From an uncultured Lachnospiraceae bacterium (GTDB lineage: Bacteria; Bacillota; Clostridia; Lachnospirales; Lachnospiraceae): a stretch of DNA of 21,434 nt. Below the pieces are notes generated by a model. That model did no database searches. It saw only the letters and a list, made by a program, of their open reading frames with translations, and was not told where the DNA came from. This document shows, in pieces, positions 1-7,647 of this stretch (the first letter of the stretch is position 1; each line of letters starts with the position of its first letter). The stretch lies in the NCBI GenBank assembly GCA_946566415.1, contig CAMNWW010000009.1:1-21434 (forward strand), read 5' to 3'. The position numbers were made by a program, and so were the translations under genes.

Positions 1-180
1 CTGGGTGACCTGCGTCCCGGTGGATACCGCGGCGACGCTCTCGGCCCCACAGTATTTACCTACGACAAACAAGTCGACTGCCCCGTACAAGGACTGCAGG
101 ATATTAGCGATTAAGAATGGGACTGCAAAATGAATCAGTGTCTTTAAGATGTTTCCGGTAGTCAGATCATTTTTTTCCAT
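1..180 (-). CDS. MATE family efflux transporter, N-terminal fragment (cut by window edge)
   Basis: Reading leftward from ATG at 180 gives 60 residues starting MEKNDLTTGNILKTLIHFAV and continuing through a hydrophobic helix into a VDLFVVGKYCG segment. The amphipathic start followed by P-F-L-I-A-N and V-D-x-x-x-V-G is typical of the first helix of MATE/DinF multidrug-sodium or multidrug-proton antiporters, integral inner-membrane proteins of about 450 residues. A strong Shine-Dalgarno (AAGGAGG on the minus strand, about 191-198) sits correctly before the ATG. The rest lies beyond position 1. It differs clearly from the second MATE gene at 7759, so it is a paralogue, not a duplicate. Family is fairly certain; substrate unknown. 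Confidence 0.8.
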   Translation of the reverse strand, partial: MEKNDLTTGNILKTLIHFAVPFLIANILQSLYGAVDLFVVGKYCGAESVAAVSTGTQVTQ

Positions 181-222
181 GACTGCCTGGCCTCCTTTTG
201 CCTACCGCTTCAATGCAAGTTA

Positions 223-250
223 AATACCCCGCGGTAAAATGCGGGGTATT
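223..250. other. Perfect 10-bp inverted repeat upstream of the left MATE gene
   Basis: AATACCCCGC at 223-232 and its complement GCGGGGTATT at 241-250 flank an 8-nt loop. It lies between the tRNA-Pro terminator and the MATE ribosome site. There is no convincing T-run on either strand, so it may be an operator or a leader hairpin of the MATE gene rather than a classical terminator. Confidence 0.55.
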
Positions 251-275
251 GGTCTTCGCTCTGCTTCATGGGAAT

Positions 276-300
276 AAAAAAGTCCCATCAATTATGGGAC
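276..300 (-). terminator. Rho-independent terminator of tRNA-Pro
   Basis: On the minus strand a 7-bp stem (GTCCCAT, 294-300, with ATGGGAC, 282-288) with a 5-nt loop is followed by six T residues (276-281). It lies just past the 3' end of the tRNA-Pro gene. Confidence 0.8.
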
Positions 301-303
301 AAG

Positions 304-378
304 TCGGGGTGACAGGATTCGAACCTGCGGCCTCACGGCCCCCAGCCGTACGCTCTGACCAAACTGAGCCACACCCCG
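304..378 (-). tRNA. tRNA-Pro (anticodon GGG)
   Basis: The minus strand folds into a full cloverleaf of 75 nt: acceptor stem CGGGGTG/CACCCCG, D stem GCTC/GAGC, anticodon stem TACGG/CCGTG around loop CTGGGGG, and T arm GCAGG-TTCGAAT-CCTGT. The loop places GGG at positions 34-36 after T33, so it reads CCC/CCU proline codons. The discriminator is A and the CCA end is not encoded. It has a private promoter and terminator, so it is a monocistronic unit. Confidence 0.95.
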
Positions 379-389
379 ATACCTAAATT

Positions 390-418
390 ATTATAATATA
401 TATATGATGAAAATTCAA
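390..418 (-). promoter_or_regulatory. Promoter of tRNA-Pro
   Basis: On the minus strand TTGAAT (413-418) and a perfect TATAAT (390-395) are separated by exactly 17 nt. Predicted initiation falls about 5 nt before the mature tRNA 5' end at 378. Good sigma-A match. Confidence 0.8.
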
Positions 419-451
419 GCCTGAAAATTTATGTATTATTATTTCAAGCGC

Positions 452-479
452 TTGCCTCCTTCCGTAAAAACGTTAATAT
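452..479 (+). promoter_or_regulatory. Possible promoter of the AEC transporter gene
   Basis: TTGCCT (452-457), a 16-nt spacer and TAATAT (474-479) lie about 30 nt before the start codon. Both boxes are imperfect, but position is suitable and no better candidate is seen. Confidence 0.4.
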
Positions 480-508
480 AAGTAGGAAGAGAGAAGGAGG
501 AAAGATGG

Positions 509-1453
509 ATGGAAAATTTACTGTTCAGTTTAAACGCGACGGTTCCGGTATTTCTTATGATGCTTCTGGGACTGTTGTTTAGAAGGCTGGGGTGGCTTGA
601 TGAAAATTTTGCGGACAGGCTGAATAAATTTGTGTTCCAGGCGCCGCTTCCTGTGCTGGTATTCGGTGATCTGGCTACAGTAGATTTTAATGAAGTGTGG
701 GATGTCAGATTCGTATTATTTTGCTTTGGGGCGACGCTCGCAAGTATTGCGATAGCGGCGGCAGTCTCCTGTGTTTGGAAAGACAGGTCTATTCGAGGGG
801 AATTTATTCAGGCATCTTACCGGAGCAGCGCGGCGATCTTAGGACTGGCATTTATTCAGAATATTTATGGGAATGCGGGGATGGCTCCGCTTATGATAAT
901 AGGAAGCGTGCCGCTGTATAATATTATGGCGGTAGTCGTGCTTTCTGTTTTTCGTCCGGGTCAAAATGGGATGGATTCGCAGATGATAAAGAAAACGATA
1001 AAAGGGATTGCGACGAACCCTATCATCATCGGAATTGTCTGCGGTCTTTTGTGGTCCGCGTTTAAGGTTCCGATGCCCGCCATTCTGGGGAAAACGGTTT
1101 CCGGTATCGGCGGGGCGGCAACGCCGCTCGGACTTATGGCGATGGGCGCGTCCATTGATTTTCGCAAGGCATTTGCCAAGGGAAGACCTGCGGTCACAGC
1201 AACGTTTATCAAATTGGTCGGGTTCTGTGCTATTTTCCTTCCCGCTGCGGTTGCGATGGGGTTCCGGCGGGAGGAGCTTGTGGCGATATTGGTCATGCTG
1301 GGTTCTGCCAGCACAGTGAGCGGTTTTGTCATGGCAAGGAATATGGGGCATGAGGGCACGCTTTCCGCCAGCGTTGTCATGCTCACCACGATGCTCAGTG
1401 CGTTTACACTTACCGTTTGGCTCTATGCCCTTAGAAGTATGGGATTTATATAA
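509..1453 (+). CDS. AEC (auxin efflux carrier) family transporter
   Basis: This 314-residue protein is almost entirely hydrophobic, with about ten predicted membrane segments in two halves separated by a short polar centre (around residues 150-165, FRPGQNGMDSQMIKK). The N-terminal pattern F-x-L-G-x-x-x-R-R-L-G-x-L and the later N-P-I-I-x-G and L-G-x-M-A-M-G-A-S motifs are typical of AEC permeases (PF03547), which export or exchange organic acids such as malate or auxin-like compounds. GGAGG at 496-500 sits 8 nt before ATG 509, which decides this start over an out-of-frame ATG at 505. It is convergent with the asparagine synthetase gene and appears monocistronic. Substrate cannot be told from sequence. 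Confidence 0.88.
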   Translation: MENLLFSLNATVPVFLMMLLGLLFRRLGWLDENFADRLNKFVFQAPLPVLVFGDLATVDFNEVWDVRFVLFCFGATLASIAIAAAVSCVWKDRSIRGEFIQASYRSSAAILGLAFIQNIYGNAGMAPLMIIGSVPLYNIMAVVVLSVFRPGQNGMDSQMIKKTIKGIATNPIIIGIVCGLLWSAFKVPMPAILGKTVSGIGGAATPLGLMAMGASIDFRKAFAKGRPAVTATFIKLVGFCAIFLPAAVAMGFRREELVAILVMLGSASTVSGFVMARNMGHEGTLSASVVMLTTMLSAFTLTVWLYALRSMGFI

Positions 1454-1480
1454 AAATCCTGCCACTCACCCTCATGCAGG
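1452..1480 (-). terminator. Weak candidate terminator after asnB
   Basis: On the minus strand CCTGC (1476-1480) and GCAGG (1458-1462) can form a short stem with a 13-nt loop, followed by ATTTTTA (1451-1457). The stem is only 5 bp, so this is a modest candidate in the convergent gap between the AEC gene and asnB. Confidence 0.35.
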
Positions 1481-1514
1481 TAAGGGATGAGCGACAGAAC
1501 TTTTGGTCTTGGTA

Positions 1515-3350
1515 TTATCTTAATACAAAATACTGTTCATACCACAGCAGGAATGAATAAACCGTGTAGATTTTCCTGTGGAAATTGCCGATTTTATTCC
1601 GGTGGTCTTCCAGCCAGCCAAGCAGAATATCCCGGTTGAAAAATTCGGATACAAAATCTTTTTCAAACATTTCTCTTACGCGCTTATAATACTTGTCTTC
1701 GCGCAGCCATACCCGGAAAGGAACAAGGAATCCCAGTTTTTTCCTTTTTGCCCAGTCCATAGGGATATGGGAGAGCGCAGAGGTGCGGAACGCCTTTTTT
1801 GTTTCTTCGCCGTCTACACAATAGCTGCTGTCCAGGGTACGCGCCAGTTTCCAGACTTCCTTATCCAGATAAGGGACGCGAAGCTCCAGGGAGTGTGCCA
1901 TCGTCATCTTGTCTGCTTTGAGCAGGATATCATGGGGCAGCCATAAATGCATGTCAAGAAACAATTTTTTATGCAGGTCGTCCTGCTCCTTCACCTGGTC
2001 GAAATACGGTCTCGTTACATCCTGATAGCGAAGCGCGCTTTGATACTCAGGAGAAAGAATTGCGTTTGCTTCCTCATTATCCATAATAAACGCTTGTCCG
2101 ATATAAGATTCTTCAACAGATGCGGCGTTCCGTTTGAGGAAATTAAGCCCGCGGTGGTTCGGGCGCTTTGCCGCCCAGTCTCCCAGCTTCCGGCGCAGCG
2201 AAGCCGGAACTGCTTTACGGTAAAAATCACCGGCTTTGCTCGGCTTGTAGGTATCGTATCCGCCGAACAGTTCGTCGGCGCCCTCCCCGCTTAATACAAC
2301 CTTTACATCTTTTGCCGCAAGCTGCGACAGATAGTACAGAGGCACGGCGGAAAGATTCGCGTGTGGTTCATCGGAATGGTACTGCACTTCCGGCAGGATG
2401 TCGAAAAACTCGTCGGAAGAGATTTCCTTTTTTGCGTTCGACATATGAAGAATGTCGCATAGATCTTTGGAGTACGTTGTCTCGTCAAAACCGCCGACTT
2501 CAAATCCTACAGAATACGTTTTCATCGGCTTCACCGTGGAGGCAATATAGCTGGAATCCACACCGCCGGAGAGGAAAGAGCCGACCTCTACATCGCTGAT
2601 CTGGTGATAATCTACAGACTCCTGAACGGATTGGCCAATCAGCCGTACAGTTTCATCAAAACTACGGTTTTCTTTTTCGTAAGTCGGATCAAAATACTTT
2701 GTGGTCTTGAAATGCTCTCCGTCATAAGTGAAATAGGTTCCCGGCTCCAGCTTGAACACACCTTTGAACATAGTTTCAAGAAGTGGAGTATACTGAAAGA
2801 TCAGATACATCTTCAAAGCTTCCTTGTTCACTTTTTTGTGAAAATGCGGATGCGCCAGGAATGATTTGATTTCGGAGCCGAACAAAAGGGTTCCTTCCAT
2901 CTGCGCATAGTAGAAGGGTTTGATCCCGAAGTAGTCCCTCGCGCCATATAAAGTGTGTTCCTTCTTATCGTAAATAACGAATGCGAACATGCCCCGCAGC
3001 ATGGACGCAGTCTTTTCTCCATAATGCTGATAAGCCTGCAGGATGGCTTCCGTGTCAGAATCAGTCTGGAACGCGCAGCCGTATTTTTGGATTAGTTCTT
3101 GACGTATTTCTCTGTAATTATAGATTTCTCCGTTAAAAGTAATTACATATCTGCCGTCTGTGCTGTGGATAGGCTGGTCGCCTCCCGCCAGGTCTATGAT
3201 GCTGAGACGGCGAAAACCGAGAGCAACATGGTCGTCTACAAAGCTGCCGCTGCTGTCAGGGCCGCGGTGTGCAATAAGATTGCCCATCTGGTCGACAATG
3301 TTCTCTCTATCAAAATCACCTGTGCCGTAAAAGCCTGTAAATCCGCACAT
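1515..3350 (-). CDS. asnB: Asparagine synthase (glutamine-hydrolysing)
   Basis: Makes asparagine from aspartate, ATP and glutamine in the cytoplasm. From ATG at 3350 the product is 611 residues, usual for Bacillus-type AsnB. It begins MCGFTGFYG; Cys2 becomes the N-terminal nucleophile of the class II glutaminase domain (about 1-215, with RRLSIID near 48-54 and NGEIYNYRE near 74-82). The synthetase domain has the PP-loop SGGVDSS (261-267) and SGEGADELFGGY (354-365). A longer reading frame runs to 3608, but only the 3350 start exposes Cys2, and it has AAGGAGG 10 nt upstream (3361-3367). The extra upstream codons are translated leader repeat, not protein. A long structured leader precedes it. 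It is divergent from the phosphopantetheinyl transferase gene. A role in modifying peptide or cell-wall precursors is an alternative, as AsnB homologues also amidate. Confidence 0.93.
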   Translation of the reverse strand: MCGFTGFYGTGDFDRENIVDQMGNLIAHRGPDSSGSFVDDHVALGFRRLSIIDLAGGDQPIHSTDGRYVITFNGEIYNYREIRQELIQKYGCAFQTDSDTEAILQAYQHYGEKTASMLRGMFAFVIYDKKEHTLYGARDYFGIKPFYYAQMEGTLLFGSEIKSFLAHPHFHKKVNKEALKMYLIFQYTPLLETMFKGVFKLEPGTYFTYDGEHFKTTKYFDPTYEKENRSFDETVRLIGQSVQESVDYHQISDVEVGSFLSGGVDSSYIASTVKPMKTYSVGFEVGGFDETTYSKDLCDILHMSNAKKEISSDEFFDILPEVQYHSDEPHANLSAVPLYYLSQLAAKDVKVVLSGEGADELFGGYDTYKPSKAGDFYRKAVPASLRRKLGDWAAKRPNHRGLNFLKRNAASVEESYIGQAFIMDNEEANAILSPEYQSALRYQDVTRPYFDQVKEQDDLHKKLFLDMHLWLPHDILLKADKMTMAHSLELRVPYLDKEVWKLARTLDSSYCVDGEETKKAFRTSALSHIPMDWAKRKKLGFLVPFRVWLREDKYYKRVREMFEKDFVSEFFNRDILLGWLEDHRNKIGNFHRKIYTVYSFLLWYEQYFVLR

Positions 3351-3367
3351 AAAATAATATCCTCCTT

Positions 3368-3494
3368 CAAGTGTGTCCGGGTGTCGCAGTACTCTACCCC
3401 GCAGAGCGGGATAATTCGCACTAAAGCTCTTGCGTTCCCCCGCAGTGCATACTCGCAAGCCTCCGGCTTCCTCGTTCACGGGCGTTCGCCCTAT
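3368..3494 (-). repeat. Multi-hairpin element in the asnB leader
   Basis: Between the asnB ribosome site and the long hairpin upstream lie at least three GC-rich small hairpins: CCCGC/GCGGG (3398-3410), AAGCC/GGCTT (3457-3469) and GGGCG/CGCCC (3480-3491). On the plus strand, TAATTCGCACTA (3412-3423) follows the first hairpin, and TGCATACTCG (3446-3455) precedes the other two. Both motifs recur with small changes near 9543 and near 12313/12478. Architecture and shared motifs point to a dispersed intergenic repeat that is transcribed as part of the asnB 5' leader. No T-box signature is seen. Confidence 0.6.
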
Positions 3495-3551
3495 CAAAAC
3501 AGAGTATATCAAAACCACCTGTAAACAGGTGATTTGCTCTACTCTGTTTTG
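3495..3551. repeat. 57-nt long hairpin, MITE-like
   Basis: A 12-bp outer stem (CAAAACAGAGTA at 3495-3506 with TACTCTGTTTTG at 3540-3551) encloses a second stem (about 3510-3522 with 3525-3536, around CACCTGT/ACAGGTG) separated by 3-nt internal loops. It lies within the predicted asnB leader. There is no T-run on the transcript side, so it is not an obvious terminator; it may be part of the repeat element next to it. Confidence 0.65.
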
Positions 3552-3575
3552 GCACTGCTCATTGCTTTCATGGAC

Positions 3576-3584
3576 ATTATAACA
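3576..3584 (-). promoter_or_regulatory. Extended -10 promoter of asnB
   Basis: On the minus strand TGTTATAAT (3576-3584) is a perfect TATAAT preceded by the extended TGn motif; no good -35 is visible at the right distance. Initiation near 3569 would give a leader of about 220 nt before the asnB start. Confidence 0.6.
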
Positions 3585-3636
3585 CAGGAAATTAGAAATT
3601 ACTACCATGGGAATGAGGGGGATTTTCTTGTTTTAA

Positions 3637-3665
3637 TTGAAGAGTTTTTTCCCTTATGATATGAT
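3637..3665 (+). promoter_or_regulatory. Promoter of the phosphopantetheinyl transferase gene
   Basis: TTGAAG (3637-3642), a 17-nt spacer and TATGAT (3660-3665) give a good sigma-A promoter with a very short leader before the Shine-Dalgarno GGAGG (3673-3677). Confidence 0.65.
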
Positions 3666-3686
3666 AATTACTGGAGGCAGGAAAAG

Positions 3687-4319
3687 ATGAACGGAAGTAT
3701 CGATAAAGTCTATACGTTTCTGGCGGATATCAGCCATCTGTCAGAAGAAGAGCCGTTTCGGCGGGTTTATGAGCAGGTACCGGATTTCCGCAGGAAGAAA
3801 GCAGACAGGCTGCGCCGCAGGGAAGATAAGGCGAGGAGCGTCGGGGCATGGCGCCTTTACATGCTTGCGTCAAAAAGGCATCTATTTTCTCCAGAAACAC
3901 CGTTTAATCTGTCCCATTCAGGGAAGTATGTGCTCTGCAGCGTGGCGCCATGCAAAGAGGTCGTAGGCTGCGATGTCGAGGGGATTAAGGGGTTCCGGGA
4001 ATCGGTTGCCAGGAGGTTTTTCTGCCCTCAGGAGACAGAGCGGATTATGGAGCTTCCTGAAGAGGAAAGGGCGGAAGGATTTATTCGTTTCTGGGTATTG
4101 AAGGAGAGTTTTATGAAAGCGACGCGCCGGGGAATGAGCCTGGGGCTGGATACATTTGAGATTCATTTGTCCGAGGGAGAAGCGCCGGTTCTTATCCGAC
4201 AGCCAGAAGATATAAAGGGGCGCTACTATTTTTATGAGTATCCGATTGGGAAGGCAAGGATCGCGGTCTGTTCTACATGCCCTGAGTTTTGTCCGGAGCT
4301 TGAGCAGTTCTATATCTGA
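3687..4319 (+). CDS. 4'-phosphopantetheinyl transferase, Sfp type
   Basis: Transfers the phosphopantetheine arm of coenzyme A to a serine on carrier proteins. The 210-residue protein shows the Sfp-family landmarks: NLSHS (74-78), the magnesium-binding GCDVE (94-98; Asp96 and Glu98) and WVLKES (136-141) with its catalytic Glu/Lys, followed by an aromatic and basic segment. Length fits a monomeric two-lobed Sfp/EntD-like enzyme rather than the 120-residue AcpS. GGAGG lies 9 nt before the ATG. The N-terminal third is less conserved. No carrier protein, NRPS or PKS gene lies in the window, so the partner is unseen. It is divergent from asnB and apparently monocistronic. Confidence 0.87.
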   Translation: MNGSIDKVYTFLADISHLSEEEPFRRVYEQVPDFRRKKADRLRRREDKARSVGAWRLYMLASKRHLFSPETPFNLSHSGKYVLCSVAPCKEVVGCDVEGIKGFRESVARRFFCPQETERIMELPEEERAEGFIRFWVLKESFMKATRRGMSLGLDTFEIHLSEGEAPVLIRQPEDIKGRYYFYEYPIGKARIAVCSTCPEFCPELEQFYI

Positions 4320-4474
4320 GCTGTAGTTGTTTTCATCTTTTTTTCACATTTCGCCCATAGTTTTCCCACATTTTAAACCTAGAATAGATTCGGGGAGGAA
4401 AACAAAGGGACTTTGATGATTCAATATTTGCGGCAGACAGGCGGCGAGCCAGAAATAATTATAGGGGGCAGGAT

Positions 4475-6553
4475 ATGAAGAAGACAGCGATTTGTTTTAA
4501 AATACCGTTGCTGGCGGTGTGTTTGACGTTTTTTACAGCGGGGTGTGCCCAGGATATGCAGGAAGAGGAAGTCCGGCAGGCATCCTCTTCAGGGCAGGAA
4601 CATGCTGTGGTAAATACTGTGACGCTGACGTCAGGAAAATACAGTACGGAGAAACTGGATGGTTCGTGGGATAAGGAGGAGGCGGTCTGGCTCAAGTTGG
4701 ACGGCGACAGCATTTCCGTGGACGGCAGGGGTGTCTCGGTGGATGGGGCGACGGCTAGAATTAAGAGCGAGGGGACTTATGTCCTTGAGGGAAAACTGGA
4801 CGACGGACAGATTCTTGTGGATGTGTCGGACTCGGGAGGAGAAAATGCGGAAGTCAAGCTGGTCTTAAACAATGCGGAGCTTACAAGTAATAGTATTGCG
4901 CCTATTTATATAAAAAATGGGAAGACGGTTATCACGCTTGCCGAGGATACGGAGAATATTGTTACTGACGGAACGGAATATGTGTTGGAAGACGGGGACG
5001 ACGATGAGCTGGATGCCGCAATTTACGCCAAAGACGATCTGACCTTTAACGGTACCGGGACTCTTCGGGTGACCGGCAACCATAATCATGCCATCCACTG
5101 CAAAGACGACCTGAAATTCGTTACGGGAACTTACGATATTTTGTCCGCGGGGGACGGGATCGTAGGCAAAGACAGCGTGTCAGTGAGAAATGGGTATTTT
5201 ACGATAGAGTCGGGAGGAGACGGGATCAAGGCGACAAATGCCGAAGAGACGGACAAAGGCTATATTATGATCGACAAAGGCGTGTTTGTAATCGACACCG
5301 TAAACGATGGGTTTCAGGCGGAGACACTTCTGAGGATCAACGACGGGGATTATGAGATCACAGCCGGGAATGGGAGCGGCGGCGATATACAGGAGGCGGC
5401 GCCGGAGGGCATAGAAGAGACAGAAGAAGGGCAGCCGCCCCAGAACGGGGAAACGCCGGAAGGAGGAGAGGCTTCGCAAAATGAGGAAATGGCGGAAGAC
5501 GGCGAGGACAGATTCATGGAAAGAAGAGATGAGATGCGGGAGGAAACGCCGCAGAGAGGCAGACCGTCAGAATGGGGAAAGGTAGAAAGCAGTGACGAAC
5601 CCAGCGCAAAAGGACTGAAATCCTATGTGGATCTTGTGGTGGCCGGCGGCGAGTTTCAGATTAATACACGCGACGACGCTGTGAACGGCAGACAAAATGT
5701 ACGGGTGGAGGACGGAGCATTTACAATCCGGACAGGAGACGATGGGATCCATTCGGATCAGACTCTGATTATAGACGGAGGGACAATTGATATCCAGAAG
5801 AGCTATGAAGGACTGGAGGGATACGACATCACGATCAGCGGTGGGGACATCCGGGTGATTTCCGCCGACGACGGCGTAAATGCGTCCGGAGAGGATGAGA
5901 ACGGTGAAACGGACGAGGGCGCCGAAATGGATGATGACGGCGTTGAGGAGCCTTATCAGGATGAAAATCTCGGTCAGAATGACTGGCAGAATCCGGTGAC
6001 GTCAGAAGACCAGGGGGCGGTACTTAGAATCAAAGACGGCATTTTGGAAGTGAACGCCCGGGGAGATGGAATCGATGCGAATGGAGATATATTCATGAGC
6101 GGCGGGGAGGTAACGGTACATGGGCCGGAAAACAATGCAAACGGTGTACTGGATTTTGCGTCTAAGTTTCAGATAACAGGAGGCAAATTTGTCGGAGCGG
6201 GAGGTTCAGGCATGGCGCAGAATCCGACCGAGGATTCTTTGCAGCCTGTGATCGTGCAGAGTCTGCCCGAGCCTGTCGAGGCTGGGACGGTCATTACTGT
6301 CAAGGACGGCGACGGAGAGATCATCGTCTATTTTCGGACGGAGAAAAAAGCACAGTGGTACGCAATATCCGCGCCGGAGCTTGTGAAGGGGAAGACCTAT
6401 ACGGTTCGTGTCGGGGAAGTAGAGACGGAAGTAACTCTCAGGAAAATGGTAACAGAGATAGAAACAGAGGAACAAAAAGAAGAGGAAGAGGAAAAGAAAG
6501 AAGAAGAGGAAAAAGAGGAAAAGAAAGAAGAGGAGGCCGCGGGGCAGGAATAA
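4475..6553 (+). CDS. Carbohydrate-binding lipoprotein, Cthe_2159-like beta-helix
   Basis: A 692-residue exported lipoprotein: basic N-terminus, hydrophobic core and lipobox T-A-G-C with Cys24. The body (about 40-620) carries repeated units of the type D-G-I-x-A/G followed by G-G-x-x-x-I, for example near GGDGIKATN, RTGDDGIHSD, ISADDGVNAS and NARGDGIDAN. This is the pattern of the Cthe_2159 family (PF14262), an extracellular beta-helix that binds acidic plant polysaccharide with calcium. Two acidic, low-complexity insertions interrupt it (about 298-378, rich in E/P/G/Q, and about 471-513, rich in D/E), and the end (about 659-692) is almost pure Glu and Lys. AGGGGG lies about 7 nt before the ATG. 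It is followed 103 bp later by the C39-like gene. Family is likely; ligand is inference. Confidence 0.78.
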   Translation: MKKTAICFKIPLLAVCLTFFTAGCAQDMQEEEVRQASSSGQEHAVVNTVTLTSGKYSTEKLDGSWDKEEAVWLKLDGDSISVDGRGVSVDGATARIKSEGTYVLEGKLDDGQILVDVSDSGGENAEVKLVLNNAELTSNSIAPIYIKNGKTVITLAEDTENIVTDGTEYVLEDGDDDELDAAIYAKDDLTFNGTGTLRVTGNHNHAIHCKDDLKFVTGTYDILSAGDGIVGKDSVSVRNGYFTIESGGDGIKATNAEETDKGYIMIDKGVFVIDTVNDGFQAETLLRINDGDYEITAGNGSGGDIQEAAPEGIEETEEGQPPQNGETPEGGEASQNEEMAEDGEDRFMERRDEMREETPQRGRPSEWGKVESSDEPSAKGLKSYVDLVVAGGEFQINTRDDAVNGRQNVRVEDGAFTIRTGDDGIHSDQTLIIDGGTIDIQKSYEGLEGYDITISGGDIRVISADDGVNASGEDENGETDEGAEMDDDGVEEPYQDENLGQNDWQNPVTSEDQGAVLRIKDGILEVNARGDGIDANGDIFMSGGEVTVHGPENNANGVLDFASKFQITGGKFVGAGGSGMAQNPTEDSLQPVIVQSLPEPVEAGTVITVKDGDGEIIVYFRTEKKAQWYAISAPELVKGKTYTVRVGEVETEVTLRKMVTEIETEEQKEEEEEKKEEEEKEEKKEEEAAGQE

Positions 6554-6656
6554 TCTGCAAGGAATAAAATTTTCCTAAAAAGGTGTTTTTCGGAATCGAG
6601 ATATGATAAAATAATTCCAATCGATTTTGGAAAATACGGAAGGAACTTAAAAATAG

Positions 6657-7598
6657 ATGGCAAAAGGAAGAAAGAGGCTCTCAAAAAGAGAGCTTAGAAG
6701 GAGACAGCTGAAAAGACGTATCTATATGACGATGACGGCGGGCGCTGCAGTGATACTTCTTGTGGTTTTTGGTTTGAACCATAAAAAAGAGAAAGAAGAA
6801 AATAAAGTGGAAGAAATCGCGGCCCCGATGGAAGAAGCTCCCGAGAAGGATCCGGTGCAGGAGGCTCTTAAAACAGATCAGTATGGCGCGGAGCTTAATG
6901 CGCTGTATCAGAGCAGCCCGGAATTAGAACAGCTGATCCTGAACCGGCAGGATTATCCCGACTGGCTTGTAGAGTACCTGATCAAGCATTCCGAAGCTAT
7001 GGAGTGGGTACTGGGGTATCCGGAAGCGATGAAGAAGACCGAGGAAGAGCGGGACGGGGAGGTACTAATGAGCGTGGATCTGCGATATTTCCAGGTGCGG
7101 AATCAGATTCCGTTTTATCTCCAGTGGGATCAGGCGTGGGGATACGCCGCGTACGGCAACGGATTGATTGCGGTTGACGGCTGCGGGCCGACATGCCTTT
7201 CGATGGTAGCGACCGGGCTTATGGGCGATGCTACGCTAACGCCAAAGAAAATGGCTGATTTCAGCGTACAGGAGGGATACTATACAGAGGACAATGCAAC
7301 GGACTGGAACCTTATGCAGGCCGGGGCTTCCAAGCTTGGGTTAAGGGTGATACAAATGGATACCTGGAGCAAGAGCGCGATCCAGGAGCAGCTGAGGGCG
7401 GGACATCCTCTGATCTGCAGTATGGGGCCGGGCGACTTTACAAGCCAGGGACATTTTATCGTGCTTGTCGATCTGGCGGAGGATGGCAGCGTAATCGTGA
7501 ATGATCCGAACAGCCGCGTGAACAGCCGGAAAAAGTGGGATGCCCAGAAACTTTTGGATCAGATGAAAGGGATGTGGGCGTACACCGCCGCCGAGTGA
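6657..7598 (+). CDS. Membrane-anchored C39-like cysteine peptidase
   Basis: The 313-residue product starts with a strongly basic cytoplasmic tail (KGRKRLSKRELRRRQLKR), one membrane helix (about 23-40) and a charged linker, so the rest is outside the cell (type II topology). The C-terminal domain (about 145-313) fits the peptidase C39_2 fold: QWDQAWG, the nucleophile motif GCGPTC (Cys176), GHF with His266, and NDPN with Asp283. The middle part (70-130) resembles the helical linker often seen before such domains (YPDWLVEYLIKHSE). A weak GGAAGGA lies 10-15 nt upstream of the ATG. No ABC exporter is fused or adjacent, so it is not a bacteriocin-processing transporter. The substrate is unknown; a cell-surface peptide or wall-associated protein is plausible. 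Confidence 0.8.
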   Translation: MAKGRKRLSKRELRRRQLKRRIYMTMTAGAAVILLVVFGLNHKKEKEENKVEEIAAPMEEAPEKDPVQEALKTDQYGAELNALYQSSPELEQLILNRQDYPDWLVEYLIKHSEAMEWVLGYPEAMKKTEEERDGEVLMSVDLRYFQVRNQIPFYLQWDQAWGYAAYGNGLIAVDGCGPTCLSMVATGLMGDATLTPKKMADFSVQEGYYTEDNATDWNLMQAGASKLGLRVIQMDTWSKSAIQEQLRAGHPLICSMGPGDFTSQGHFIVLVDLAEDGSVIVNDPNSRVNSRKKWDAQKLLDQMKGMWAYTAAE

Positions 7599-7647
7599 CG
7601 GAGCATATTTTTTATGTATCTTTTTACAGAAATGAGCGGTTCGTTTC

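Noticed and set aside
198..386. 62-residue plus-strand frame
   Set aside because: It lies across the tRNA-Pro gene in antisense; the peptide GVTGFEPAASRPPAVRS is a typical artefact of translating a tRNA.
839..1465. Long minus-strand frame opposite the AEC gene (208 codons)
   Set aside because: It is a basic, low-hydrophobicity shadow of the transporter gene without a ribosome site, and the plus-strand product is a clear family member.
3361..3580. T-box riboswitch upstream of asnB
   Set aside because: No GGTGG-type T-box core, no specifier loop and no terminator with T-run; the structures match dispersed repeats instead.
3351..3608. N-terminal extension of AsnB
   Set aside because: It would hide the catalytic Cys2, and its codons come from the leader hairpins; the 3350 start has its own strong ribosome site.
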